DNA from: Hallerella sp963656065
Lineage (GTDB): Bacteria > Fibrobacterota > Fibrobacteria > Fibrobacterales > Fibrobacteraceae
Direction: 5' to 3'
DNA length: 64,000 nt
Assembly: GCA_963656065.1 (NCBI GenBank)
Contig: CAVKGV010000001.1
Coordinates: 310,001 to 374,000 of the forward strand
Below the pieces are notes generated by a model. The model made no database searches. It had not been told where the DNA came from and worked only from the letters and a program-made list of their open reading frames with translations. Position 1 is the stretch's first letter, and every line of letters begins with the position of its first letter. Shown one piece after another: positions 1 through 7,773 of the stretch. Made by a program: the position numbers and the translations under genes.

Positions 1-392
1 ATCATCGGGATGCCGGTGCGGACCATCTTTTTCGGGATGATGCGCTTCGCCGGGTTTACCGAAGGACCTCCGATAGGCACGGGATTTTCCTCGATGACCG
101 GTCCGTTGTCACGCGGGTTTCCGGCACCGTCGAAAACACGACCGAGAAGAGCTTCGCTAAAAGGAACTTCCATCGGATGCCCAAAGAAACGGACCTGGGA
201 ATCCGTCGAAATGCCGCGAGCGCCGGCAAAGACCTGCAAATCGACCTTTTCTCCGTCTATCCGAATCACACGGGCAAGGGACTCGCCCTGCGCACTCGTG
301 ACACGCGCAAGTTCCTGGTTGGCAACGCCATCGGCCTTAATCGTGATGACGCTACCCGCGATGCTTTCGATACGGTGATAAACCTTAGACAT
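1..392 (-). CDS. atpB: V-type ATP synthase subunit B (partial, N-terminal 130 residues)
   Basis: Non-catalytic nucleotide-binding subunit of the V1 head of a membrane ion-pumping ATPase. The readable N terminus begins MSKVYHRIESIAGSVITIKA and continues through VRFFGHPMEVPFSEALLGRVFDG to a PVNP-like region (GPSVNPAKR), as expected for the beta-barrel and start of the nucleotide domain of subunit B. The gene runs off the left edge. Its ATG at 392-390 overlaps the end of subunit A by 8 nt (ATGTCTAA), so the two are probably translationally coupled. The gene order E, DUF2764, A, B supports the call. Confidence 0.93.
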   Translation of the reverse strand, partial: MSKVYHRIESIAGSVITIKADGVANQELARVTSAQGESLARVIRIDGEKVDLQVFAGARGISTDSQVRFFGHPMEVPFSEALLGRVFDGAGNPRDNGPVIEENPVPIGGPSVNPAKRIIPKKMVRTGIPM

Positions 393-2118
393 TCTTGGCA
401 ACCTCCTTCACGGAGTTAAAAATCTGACTTTCGAGATTCTTGAATTCGTCGGAATCAAAAGCGACCCGGTTCCAGTCCTTTGTCGCCTGCGTCAATTTCA
501 GGAAGAAGCCGCGAGCGGAATCCTTATCGCTAAACCCGAAAGAAGTTTGAAGAATCTTGTAAATGCGGTCGAAGACATACTTCTGGCGTTCCGCAGAACA
601 AGCCGCATCGATTTCATTGTAAGCGTCCTGCTGCAGATAGACGGAATCCAGGTATTCGGATTTGAGATAGACGACAAAGTCATCCATCGAAGTTCCTTCT
701 TCGCCTACGACCTTCATCATCTGGTTTACATCGTTACCGGAAACGAGAATCTGCCGCGCCTCGGCAACTTTTTTGGAATCGATGACGCCTTCATATTTAG
801 ACCAGGATTCCAACGGATGAATCGCCGGGAAACGCCGCTGATCGGAACGTTCACGGGAAAGCCCGAGGAAAGCCCCGACAACTTTCAGCGTTGCCTGGGT
901 CACCGGTTCTTCAAAGTTTCCGCCTGCAGGCGAAACAGAACCGCCAATCGTCACGGATCCCGAAGAACCGTCACGCAGCCTGACCACGCCGCCGCGTTCA
1001 TAGAAAGAGGCGATGGTCGATTCGAGGTAGGCCGGGAAAGCTTCTTCACCCGGAATTTCTTCCAAGCGACCGCTCATTTCACGAAGAGCCTGTGCCCAAC
1101 GGGAAGTCGAGTCCGCAAGCAAAAGGACGTTCAATCCCATCTGGCGGTAATACTCTGCAATCGTCACGCCTGTATAGACCGAGGCTTCTCTTGCGGCAAC
1201 CGGCATCGAGGACGTGTTGCAGATGATAAGCGTGCGCTCCATCAGGCTCTTGCCCGTGCGCGGATCGGTAAGTTCGGGAAATTCCCGAAGGGTTTCCACC
1301 ACTTCACCGGCACGTTCACCGCAAGCGGCAAGAATCACGATATCGACATCCGCGTAACGGCTCATCAACTGCTGCAGAACGGTTTTTCCCGCCCCGAACG
1401 GTCCCGGCGTACAGAATGTTCCGCCCTGCATCACCGGGAAGAACGTATCGATAATGCGCTGCTGCATCGAAAGCGGTTTTGAAGGACGAAGGCGTTCTAC
1501 ATAGTTCTTGATAGGAATCTTGACCGGCCACGTCTGGTACATCTTGACATCGAAAGTCTTGCCGTTTTCATCCTTCAGAGTTGCAATGACGTCTTCAACC
1601 ACATGCTCGCCGGCAGGAACGATCGATTCCACGGTTACCTGGGAGCGAATCTTGAACGGCACCATGATGCGGTGCTTGAAGATGCCTTCGGGAACCGTTC
1701 CGAGAGTATCGCCGCCAGAGAGCTTGTCTCCGACTTTCGCTACCGGAGAAAACGCCCACTTGATGTCGCGAGGAAGCGCCGGCAGATACTTGCCGCGTTG
1801 CAGGAAAAAGCCACATTCTTCCGCCAGGTTGGGAAGCGGATTCTGCAAACCGTCGAACACCTGGGTCAAAAGTCCCGGTCCGAGCTCCACCGAAAGGAGT
1901 TCTCCCGTAAAATGGACCTCGTCGCCGGCTTTAAGTCCCGAAGTGTCCTCAAAGACCTGGAGTTCCGCATAGTCTCCGCGAATACGGATGACTTCGCATT
2001 TCAGTTCCACGCCAGACGAAAGCCTTGCAAAACCGACTTCGTTTTGCGCGACAGCGCCATCAAATGCGACACGGATCAAGTTTCCGTTCACACCGACAAT
2101 TTTACCGATACTAGCCAT
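385..2118 (-). CDS. atpA: V-type ATP synthase subunit A (catalytic)
   Basis: Catalytic subunit of the V1 headpiece, which couples ATP hydrolysis or synthesis to ion movement across the inner membrane. The 577-residue length is normal for the family. Visible features are the N-terminal barrel (MASIGKIVGVNGNLIRVAFDG), the P-loop GPFGAGKT near residue 237, the A-type insertion before it, and the downstream LLADSTSRWAQALREMSGRLEEIPGEEAFPAYL stretch (split here: LLADSTSRWA, then REMSGRLEEIPGEE) that is characteristic of A subunits. It lies 18 nt after the DUF2764 gene and overlaps subunit B. All catalytic motifs look intact. Confidence 0.96.
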   Translation of the reverse strand: MASIGKIVGVNGNLIRVAFDGAVAQNEVGFARLSSGVELKCEVIRIRGDYAELQVFEDTSGLKAGDEVHFTGELLSVELGPGLLTQVFDGLQNPLPNLAEECGFFLQRGKYLPALPRDIKWAFSPVAKVGDKLSGGDTLGTVPEGIFKHRIMVPFKIRSQVTVESIVPAGEHVVEDVIATLKDENGKTFDVKMYQTWPVKIPIKNYVERLRPSKPLSMQQRIIDTFFPVMQGGTFCTPGPFGAGKTVLQQLMSRYADVDIVILAACGERAGEVVETLREFPELTDPRTGKSLMERTLIICNTSSMPVAAREASVYTGVTIAEYYRQMGLNVLLLADSTSRWAQALREMSGRLEEIPGEEAFPAYLESTIASFYERGGVVRLRDGSSGSVTIGGSVSPAGGNFEEPVTQATLKVVGAFLGLSRERSDQRRFPAIHPLESWSKYEGVIDSKKVAEARQILVSGNDVNQMMKVVGEEGTSMDDFVVYLKSEYLDSVYLQQDAYNEIDAACSAERQKYVFDRIYKILQTSFGFSDKDSARGFFLKLTQATKDWNRVAFDSDEFKNLESQIFNSVKEVAKNV

Positions 2119-2136
2119 TTGAAAAGAGACCTCCGG

Positions 2137-2670
2137 TCATTCCTGCTTTGCCGCAGGATCGTTATCATTAATCACTTTAAGAACCGCGGCATTTCCCGCC
2201 TCGGACGAAATCCGCGCCCAGCGTTCACAAATTTTGAGCTTGATGGCAAACGCATAGAGATTTTCCAAGCTCCCTTCCTCGGGAGCAAGCTGTTCGACAA
2301 GCCAGAAACGGGCTTTGTCCAAATCTTCTTCGCGTTCAAGCGGATTCGTCTTGGCATAGGCATCCGTCACCATTTTGGCAAACGTAACATCGTAGCCGCG
2401 GAACGGACGCTCCGTAAAACGCACATCCTGTCCCCAGGAAGCGGCGCGAGCGTGCCCCAGGATATTCTTCAGCTGGATTTCATGGTCCCGGTAAGCAACA
2501 ACAAACGGCTCGTCACAAGGCTCTCCATTCAAAAGAGCGTCAAACGTGGCAAGTTCCTCTTCGCTCAAGACATTTTCACAGCGACTTCGAAGCTCCGATA
2601 CGGAGAACGGCGGAGTATCTCCAAAGCGCAGGAAAGGGAGGGATGCGGAAATATAGACAGCGTTATTCAT
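2137..2670 (-). CDS. DUF2764 family protein of the V-ATPase operon
   Basis: A 177-residue soluble protein between subunits E and A. It starts MNNAVYISASLPFLRFGDTP, which matches the opening typical of DUF2764 proteins (a short YxxASLPxLxF segment followed by PP), and it has the basic AIKLKICERWARIS segment near the C terminus. In V-ATPase operons of chlamydiae, spirochaetes and Bacteroidota this family sits at the same place between atpE and atpA. Its role is unknown; position suggests assembly or a stalk function. Start ATG at 2670 lies 3 nt after the stop of subunit E. Confidence 0.8.
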   Translation of the reverse strand: MNNAVYISASLPFLRFGDTPPFSVSELRSRCENVLSEEELATFDALLNGEPCDEPFVVAYRDHEIQLKNILGHARAASWGQDVRFTERPFRGYDVTFAKMVTDAYAKTNPLEREEDLDKARFWLVEQLAPEEGSLENLYAFAIKLKICERWARISSEAGNAAVLKVINDNDPAAKQE

Positions 2671-2673
2671 CCG

Positions 2674-3276
2674 CTATTTTCCCTGGGCGGCTTCCGAAAT
2701 GATTTTGGCTAGTTCCGGGCGAACGACGGAAGAGAGCGACGATGCTATTTCCTCGGAAGTGAACTCGTGGGAGACCTTGCCGTTCTCTACTTTTACGCGA
2801 AAACCGAACTTGATTCCCGAATCGCTTTCCACGGTAACGCCTTTTCCGAGAGCCTTGGCAAATTCCCCGACGGCAAAGGACGAAAGCTTCGCCCTGTCCG
2901 CATCGGAGAAAACGAGTTCCGTATCCGTCGAATAATTCTTGGCAAGGACGAGAAGCATTTCCTTGATGGTATTTTCCGAAAGATTTTTCTCCACTTCACG
3001 GGAGAGAATTTCGCTTATCATCTTTTCGATGCGACGTCCGACAGAGATCAAGACATCGCGGGCCGCCTGCTGAATTGCGCGTTCGCTGCGCTCCGTATAG
3101 GCCACGGAATCCTTGTCCGCCTTTTCGATTATGGCGGAGGCTTCCGCCTTGGCGTTTTCTAGAATGCGGGAAGCTTCATCCTTCGCCTTTGCAATAATTT
3201 CAGACGACTGGGCATCGGCCTTGTTCACCGCTTCTTTCTGGATGCGTTCAATCAGGTTCTGTAAATCTTCAGCCAT
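2674..3276 (-). CDS. atpE: V-type ATP synthase subunit E (peripheral stalk)
   Basis: Peripheral-stalk subunit linking V1 to V0. The 200-residue protein begins MAEDLQNLIERIQKEAVNKA and is a long charged alpha-helix rich in Ala, Glu and Lys (about residues 5-80), followed by a compact C-terminal domain, the usual E-subunit layout. I chose ATG 3276 because it follows GGAGATTTT and because a longer in-frame extension to 3402 would add an unlikely Phe-rich tail. First gene of the operon; an AT-rich leader with TATATT (about 3317-3322) lies upstream. Confidence 0.9.
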   Translation of the reverse strand: MAEDLQNLIERIQKEAVNKADAQSSEIIAKAKDEASRILENAKAEASAIIEKADKDSVAYTERSERAIQQAARDVLISVGRRIEKMISEILSREVEKNLSENTIKEMLLVLAKNYSTDTELVFSDADRAKLSSFAVGEFAKALGKGVTVESDSGIKFGFRVKVENGKVSHEFTSEEIASSLSSVVRPELAKIISEAAQGK

Positions 3277-3428
3277 AAAATCTCCGAATTTCAAGGCACT
3301 TTTTTCAGCGCCATTTGTAATATACAAGAAAAATTTTTCAAAAAACGGAAAATTTTTGTTAAAAATGAAAAAAATCGACAAATTTGCGTCTTTGGGAGAC
3401 AAAATGCGTCCTCGGAGGATGATTTGAT
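3277..3428 (-). promoter_or_regulatory. AT-rich leader and probable promoter of the V-ATPase operon
   Basis: This 150-base gap between the cytochrome gene and atpE is strongly AT-rich. On the minus strand it holds CTTGTATATTACA, with TATATT (3322-3317) as a probable -10 box, and a GGAG ribosome site directly before atpE. I could not find a convincing -35 hexamer at 16-18 nt. Confidence 0.45.
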
Positions 3429-3800
3429 TTAACGGGGGCGATCCGCCGCGGTGCTGTCGGAAACAAGCGAAAAAAGCCAGGCGACCATCAGGGAAGCCTC
3501 TTCGTCGGAAAGCTTTCCGATTTCCATCGGAAGATACTTGTCGGGATGGATGGGCTGCGGGTCCTTGAGATACTCAAAGAGGGCCTTCGGGCGCCCCTCG
3601 TAGCGGAGGACATTCCCTTTCATGTCGGGGCCGGCAAAATTTCTGTTCCAGCGGTGGCAAGCGTAACATTCGCGGTCGTAGAGTTCCGCGGCAGAGGCTC
3701 GGGCTTCGGCGGTGAGTTCCGGCATTCGAAACGCGTCCGCGGCAAAAAGCACAGTTACAAGCCCACCACACAGAAGCGCTATTTTGAAGCGGTTCGTCAT
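3429..3800 (-). CDS. exported single-haem c-type cytochrome
   Basis: A 123-residue protein with an N-terminal hydrophobic signal (MTNRFKIALLCGGLVTVLFA) and one haem-attachment motif CYACH (Cys45, Cys48, His49). Met92 in the LPMEIGKLSDEE segment is the likely sixth haem ligand, as in class I cytochromes c. It should act in the periplasm as a small electron carrier. Its ATG directly abuts the TAA of the upstream dehydrogenase gene (TAAATG), so it is probably translated by coupling. No cytochrome oxidase or c-haem maturation gene is visible here, so the partner is unknown. Confidence 0.85.
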   Translation of the reverse strand: MTNRFKIALLCGGLVTVLFAADAFRMPELTAEARASAAELYDRECYACHRWNRNFAGPDMKGNVLRYEGRPKALFEYLKDPQPIHPDKYLPMEIGKLSDEEASLMVAWLFSLVSDSTAADRPR

Positions 3801-4592
3801 TTATTTTTCTCTGTGCAAAATACGGGCCATCGCCTTTACGACCAGGCGGCGGGAAAGAAATCGTTCGGCAAACAAAAGGCACTTGTTGAAATGCCCCGGA
3901 ACTACAATTCCGGACTTTCCTTCGAGGATGGCGCGGACCGCTTCCCAGGCGACCGACCGCGCAGACGTGCGGAAAAGGCAACGGAAGAATCCTTTTCGGG
4001 AACCCGCATGAAGATGAAAGTCCGTATCGACAAATCCGGGACAGAGCGCGAGAACCCGCACATGATGACTCCGAACTTCTTCTGCCAAGGCTTCGCTATA
4101 AGACAGTACAAACGCTTTCGTCGCATAGTAAGCGGCCATATAAGGCCCGGGCTGGAATCCCGCCATGCTCGAAACGTTCAGGATGACTCCGCGCCTTTTC
4201 TTCTGCATCGCCTGGAGGGCGAGTTTCGAAAGGACCATCAGGCTTTCGACATTTATCCGGAGCATCTTGCACTCCGCATCGACAGGAATTTCGGAAGCCA
4301 TTCCCTGAAAGCCCACACCGGCATCGTTTACGAGAAGGTCGGGAGCTTCTCCGGCAAGTTCGACGGTCTTCTCAAAAACCCGGGAGGCTTCGCCGGAAAT
4401 GGAAAGATCTGCCGAGAGAGCAAACGCGGTAACGCCAAACCGGACGGAAAGATCCCTTGCGATTTCTTCAATTTTTTCGGTTCTCCGGGCGACAAGAACA
4501 ATCCGCTCCGCCTGGGGAGCGAGCGCATACGCGAGTTCCTTGCCGATTCCGGAGCTTGCGCCTGTCAGAAGAATTGTTCGGTAACGTTTCAT
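3801..4592 (-). CDS. short-chain dehydrogenase/reductase (DltE-like SDR)
   Basis: NAD(P)-dependent oxidoreductase of the classical SDR superfamily, 263 residues. The cofactor motif TGASSGIG is at residues 10-17, the NDAG motif at about 89-92, and the catalytic Ser141 or Ser142, Tyr155 and Lys159 (YYATK) are all present. Substrate cannot be read from sequence. I chose ATG 4592 because the glycine motif then falls at the usual place near the N terminus; a longer frame starts at 4631. The gene is directly followed by the cytochrome c gene (TAAATG) and diverges from mntP. Confidence 0.87.
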   Translation of the reverse strand: MKRYRTILLTGASSGIGKELAYALAPQAERIVLVARRTEKIEEIARDLSVRFGVTAFALSADLSISGEASRVFEKTVELAGEAPDLLVNDAGVGFQGMASEIPVDAECKMLRINVESLMVLSKLALQAMQKKRRGVILNVSSMAGFQPGPYMAAYYATKAFVLSYSEALAEEVRSHHVRVLALCPGFVDTDFHLHAGSRKGFFRCLFRTSARSVAWEAVRAILEGKSGIVVPGHFNKCLLFAERFLSRRLVVKAMARILHREK

Positions 4593-4661
4593 GGGCCGCC
4601 TGTTTTCTATATTGTGACTGTCGGTTTTCAAATTAACTCTTTTTCACGGATTTCGCAACTT

Positions 4662-5222
4662 ATGAATTTTATCGGCGTTTTTCTGGTCGCTTGCGCTCTT
4701 GCGATTGACTGCTTCGCCGTCTCCGTTTCGGCGGGACTTTGCCGCCGGGAAACTTCCCAGAAAGATATTTTCAAGATGGGGATGTTTTTCGGTATTTTCC
4801 AGACGGGAATGACGCTCGCCGGTTTCTTTTGCGGATCTTTTCTCGCCCCCTATATCGGAGCCGTCGATCACTGGATTGCTTTCGCCCTGCTCTGCTTTAT
4901 CGGAATCCGCATGATTCGTGAAGCGGCCAAAGGCGGAGAATCCCGAACGTTCGCCAAGAAGCTCGGCCTGAAAACACTTGCCGTTCTCGCTCTCGCGACA
5001 AGCCTCGACGCTCTGGCCATCGGGCTTTCCTTTGGACTTGTCGGGCACGAAATCGTCTGGACATCCCTTGTCATCGGTGCGGTAGCCCTCTTGGCGACGG
5101 AAATCGGCGCGAACCTCGGAAAATCGGTCGGTAAGCAAATTTCATCCAAAGGAGCGGAGATTTTGGGAGGAATCGTCCTTATCGCAATCGGGCTCAAAAT
5201 CTTGGCAGAACATCTTTCCTAG
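4662..5222 (+). CDS. mntP: manganese efflux pump MntP
   Basis: Inner-membrane exporter of Mn2+ of the MntP family (formerly UPF0059). The 186-residue protein is close to the usual 180-190 residues and has six predicted membrane helices. It carries the paired acidic motifs of the family: ALAIDCFAVSVSAG near residue 13 and ATSLDALAIGLSFG near residue 111. I chose ATG 4662 because the upstream frame has no family similarity; no strong ribosome site is visible. A yybP-ykoY manganese riboswitch was looked for upstream and not recognised. The next gene starts 9 nt after its stop. Confidence 0.92.
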   Translation: MNFIGVFLVACALAIDCFAVSVSAGLCRRETSQKDIFKMGMFFGIFQTGMTLAGFFCGSFLAPYIGAVDHWIAFALLCFIGIRMIREAAKGGESRTFAKKLGLKTLAVLALATSLDALAIGLSFGLVGHEIVWTSLVIGAVALLATEIGANLGKSVGKQISSKGAEILGGIVLIAIGLKILAEHLS

Positions 5223-5231
5223 GAGAATCCC

Positions 5232-5747
5232 ATGGCAAACTTTCGCGAAATTTCGCCAAAAGAAATCACGGACAACCCGTTCAAACTTATCGGCGACGAC
5301 TGGATGCTCATCACGGCGGAAAATGCCCGGAAGACAAGCATGATGACCGCTTCCTGGGGCGGTCTCGGTGTGATGTGGAATAAGCCTGTCGCCTATATCG
5401 TCGTGCGACCGCAACGTTTTACGAAAACGCTGATCGATTCTTCGGATGCGCTTTCGCTCTGCTTTTTCGACAAAAAATACCGAAAAGAACTCGCCTATTC
5501 CGGAAAGGCCAGCGGAAGGAACGAAGACAAAATAGCCCATACAGGATTTCATGTTGCGCATGCGGGAAGCGTTCCGTATTTCGAAGAATCCAGAATGGTG
5601 CTCGTTTGCAAGAAACTTTTCGCGAAGACCTATACTCCCGAAAGCTTTATCGACAAGAGCCTGATTTCGGAAAACTACGCGGACAATGATTTCCACACGC
5701 TCTATATCCTGGAAATCAAGAAGGTTTTGATAGAAGACGGTATATGA
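5232..5747 (+). CDS. flavin reductase family protein (FMN-binding split barrel)
   Basis: A 171-residue protein of the flavin-reductase-like split-barrel fold. Typical features are the substrate and flavin-binding stretch NARKTSMMTASWGGLGVMWN, the VRPQRFTKTLI segment and the CFFDKKYRKEL segment. Such proteins bind FMN and use NAD(P)H; many in anaerobes have unknown partners. AGGAG precedes the ATG at a good distance, and the gene lies 9 nt after mntP, so the two are probably co-transcribed. A short inverted repeat overlaps its stop codon. Confidence 0.85.
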   Translation: MANFREISPKEITDNPFKLIGDDWMLITAENARKTSMMTASWGGLGVMWNKPVAYIVVRPQRFTKTLIDSSDALSLCFFDKKYRKELAYSGKASGRNEDKIAHTGFHVAHAGSVPYFEESRMVLVCKKLFAKTYTPESFIDKSLISENYADNDFHTLYILEIKKVLIEDGI

Positions 5748-5770
5748 TCCGATTCGCCAAGCGGATCTTT
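5746..5770 (+). terminator. weak hairpin at the end of the mntP-flavin reductase unit
   Basis: GATCCG (5746-5751) pairs with CGGATC (5762-5767) around a 10-nt loop and is followed by only three T residues. The stem includes part of the TGA stop codon. It may be a weak terminator. Confidence 0.4.
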
Positions 5771-5915
5771 CAGCATTTTGTGCTTAGTTCAGAGCTTAGT
5801 TGATAGAGCTTAGAACAGTGGACATTTAAGCTCCTTGGGAGTAGGGATGAGGGATGAGGGAGTAATCCACGGACGTCTAGGCTTTTTGTCGCGAAGCGAC
5901 CCTTTTTCCGCCTGA

Positions 5916-6033
5916 CAGCGGATGTGCGCCTTCCCGGCGAGGGGCAAGGTAGGGGGACCTTTCCGAGTTGCGAAAGGCCAAGGTCCCCCTTCCTTGCAAC
6001 CACCCTGTCATTCTGGAGCGGAGCGGTAGAATC
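5916..6033 (+). repeat. 118-bp intergenic element, copy 1
   Basis: Aligns without gaps to 46518-46635 with about 10 mismatches. Its core (5944-5997) is a long nested hairpin: an 18-nt outer arm starting GCAAGG pairs with an arm ending CCTTGC with one mismatch, and an inner CCTTTC/GAAAGG stem closes the loop. The right end is the motif GTCATTCTGGAG...AGAATC. Confidence 0.9.
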
Positions 6034-6182
6034 AGCCACGCTTTGTCTAAGCTTAGAACCGAGGACATTTAAATTCCGAGATTCAGAACCTAGACGTCTG
6101 CGAATCTCAGTTCTAAGCTCTGACCGGGTCCTATCGGTCGCGATGCACCCTCCAGGATGACCGCAGAGCGTTCGCCTCCAAC

Positions 6183-6219
6183 GTCATTCTGGAGAGGTCG
6201 AAGACCTCGATAGAATCCA
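6183..6219 (+). repeat. small hairpin repeat unit with GTCATTCTGGA/TAGAATCC ends
   Basis: The unit starts GTCATTCTGGA and ends TAGAATCC, with a perfect GAGGTC-GAA-GACCTC stem-loop between. A unit in the opposite orientation lies at about 6128-6162, and related units are at 6007-6033, 46609-46635, 46758-46792 and 46801-46837. The stem sequences differ while the ends are kept. Confidence 0.75.
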
Positions 6220-6256
6220 CGTCCGATATCATTTCACTCTCAGATCTAAGCTCTGA

Positions 6257-7615
6257 TTAGTCCTTGACGCAGCGGACCGAAAACGCGAGGTTCTTGAAGT
6301 GGTCGAGCATGATCAAGTACGCGTCGCTGTAGCACAGCTCTCGGTAGTAAGCGGAGTTTGCGTCGAGCTCCGTAGAGCTCCAGAATTGCGCATACTTGAA
6401 AACGTAGTAGAACACCCCGTCACCGTAGCGGCGGCCCGCCGGGAGAGCCCCGAAGCCGAACGCGTCCGAGCCGTTGCCATCATCATTCCAGCCGCTTGTG
6501 GATTTCAGCGCATAGCCGACGCCGCCAGTCGTGTTGCCAGCTACGAAGCTCTTGAGAATATTCCATTCCTCGTTGCTAGGCAGGTGCCAGCCATCCGGGC
6601 ACACACCGCGGACATTTCCTGTTGCGGAGCACGTTGTCCCATAACCGCAGTCCTTTCCGTTTTCGCTGAAGACGGCTGCCGAATCCATCGCCGCAGACCA
6701 CGTGTAAAGTCGGCCGTACTTTTCGCAGGAATCCGCAGAATTGTCGTAACAGAAGCTCAAAGAATCCAGGTTCGCCGTTTCCTTTGTGTAGGCATAATTC
6801 AGGTTCTCCGCCATCCAAATCTGCTCTCCGATTTTGACGTAGCCGTAAACGGTCGCATCACGAAAATCGCAAAATTCTGTCGAAGGGTCATAAGTATTTG
6901 CACCGCAAAAGTCATAGGTGGAGTTTTCCGCACAGAACTTCTTTGCCGGATCGTAAGCCTTTCCGCCACAAGAATAGAGAGCGTTTTCGTAACAGAAGGC
7001 TTTTTCCGGGTCGTAGGCTTTGTTTCCGCAAAATGCCTTGTACAAAGTTATCGTGTCCTCGCCGCAGACATGCGTAACGGTTCCGTCGCCGTTGTCCGCA
7101 AGCGAGCAGCCGCTCCCGTCCGCACCGTCCTCTCCATTCGAACCGTTCGTGATGACGCCGACCGAATCCCCATTGCACACGACCTTGTAACCCGAACCAT
7201 CGGAAAGATTTTCCACAACGCACGAAGTGCCGTTCTCGCCGGATTCGCCATTCTTGCCGTCCGAACCGTTCTCTCCGTTCGAACCATTCTTGACAACCCC
7301 GACCGAGTCCCCGCCACAGATGATTTTATAGCCCGAACCATCGGAGAGCTTTTCCGCCGTGCAAGACTTTCCGCCGGAAGCCTTTTGGGACAGCGGAACC
7401 CAGCCCGAATCCGCACAGATATATGCAACATTTTCATCCGACGCGAAAACCGTCTTGCCGACATTTGACGATTCACACTTGCCGAGCGAATCCGCAGAGG
7501 CGACAACTTCCATGCCGAAAACTTCGTTCGTGACTTTCGTAACGTCGTCACCGCAGGCGGAAAGAATGACGCCAACTGCAACAGCCGACAGGGAAACGAT
7601 GACTTGCTTTTTCAT
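6257..7615 (-). CDS. FISUMP-domain lipoprotein
   Basis: A 452-residue surface or periplasmic lipoprotein. The signal peptide ends in the lipobox ILSAC (Cys21). It contains two copies of a block (SDGSGYK, then VGVxxNGSNGE) separated by a collagen-like Asn/Gly-rich spacer, then three Cys-rich AYDP units (AYDPEKAFC, AYDPAKKFC, TYDPSTEFC). The C-terminal half is a FISUMP-type domain: IGEQIWMAENLNY, YGRLYTWSAAMD, CPDGWHLPSNEEW, GFGALPAGRR, FWSSTE and SVRCVKD. This domain family is greatly expanded in Fibrobacter; its function is not established. GAGGA precedes the ATG. Confidence 0.9.
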   Translation of the reverse strand: MKKQVIVSLSAVAVGVILSACGDDVTKVTNEVFGMEVVASADSLGKCESSNVGKTVFASDENVAYICADSGWVPLSQKASGGKSCTAEKLSDGSGYKIICGGDSVGVVKNGSNGENGSDGKNGESGENGTSCVVENLSDGSGYKVVCNGDSVGVITNGSNGEDGADGSGCSLADNGDGTVTHVCGEDTITLYKAFCGNKAYDPEKAFCYENALYSCGGKAYDPAKKFCAENSTYDFCGANTYDPSTEFCDFRDATVYGYVKIGEQIWMAENLNYAYTKETANLDSLSFCYDNSADSCEKYGRLYTWSAAMDSAAVFSENGKDCGYGTTCSATGNVRGVCPDGWHLPSNEEWNILKSFVAGNTTGGVGYALKSTSGWNDDGNGSDAFGFGALPAGRRYGDGVFYYVFKYAQFWSSTELDANSAYYRELCYSDAYLIMLDHFKNLAFSVRCVKD

Positions 7616-7773
7616 GGCGATTCCTCGTGAAAAAAGAGCCTTTGTTTAATTTTGTTTACAACGATAGAAAAACAGGGAGATTTTCAAAAAAAAATTCAAC
7701 GAGTTTTTGGTTGCAAAGCGAACCGTTCCCGCCTAGCAGAGCAACCGATTTTTTAAACTCTGAAAATCCTCGG

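Larger units (their letters stand above)
5748..6256. repeat. repeat-rich convergent intergenic region 1
   Basis: A 509-base gap between converging genes with no believable gene. It holds a GTCGC-GAA-GCGAC hairpin (5888-5900) flanked by T runs, short GGGATGA repeats, two copies of a 25-nt repeat (5808-5832, 6051-6075), one copy of a 118-bp element (5916-6033) and several small hairpin units with GTCATTCTGGA and TAGAATC ends. The same set of repeats recurs at 46475-46928. Confidence 0.85.

Noticed and set aside
547..1482. 311-codon open frame antisense to the V-ATPase A subunit
   Set aside because: It mirrors the codon pattern of a clearly real gene on the other strand; similar long shadow frames occur throughout the window.
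3274..3402. N-terminal extension of subunit E to 3402
   Set aside because: It would place a Phe-rich tail before the normal E-subunit start and include the promoter region; ATG 3276 has a good ribosome site.
4592..4662. Manganese riboswitch upstream of mntP
   Set aside because: The 69-base gap to the divergent gene does not show the yybP-ykoY fold that I could recognise.
5924..6160. Open frame across repeat region 1 whose start resembles the frame at 46502-46738
   Set aside because: The similarity is due to the 118-bp nucleotide repeat; the frames diverge right after it and have no ribosome site.
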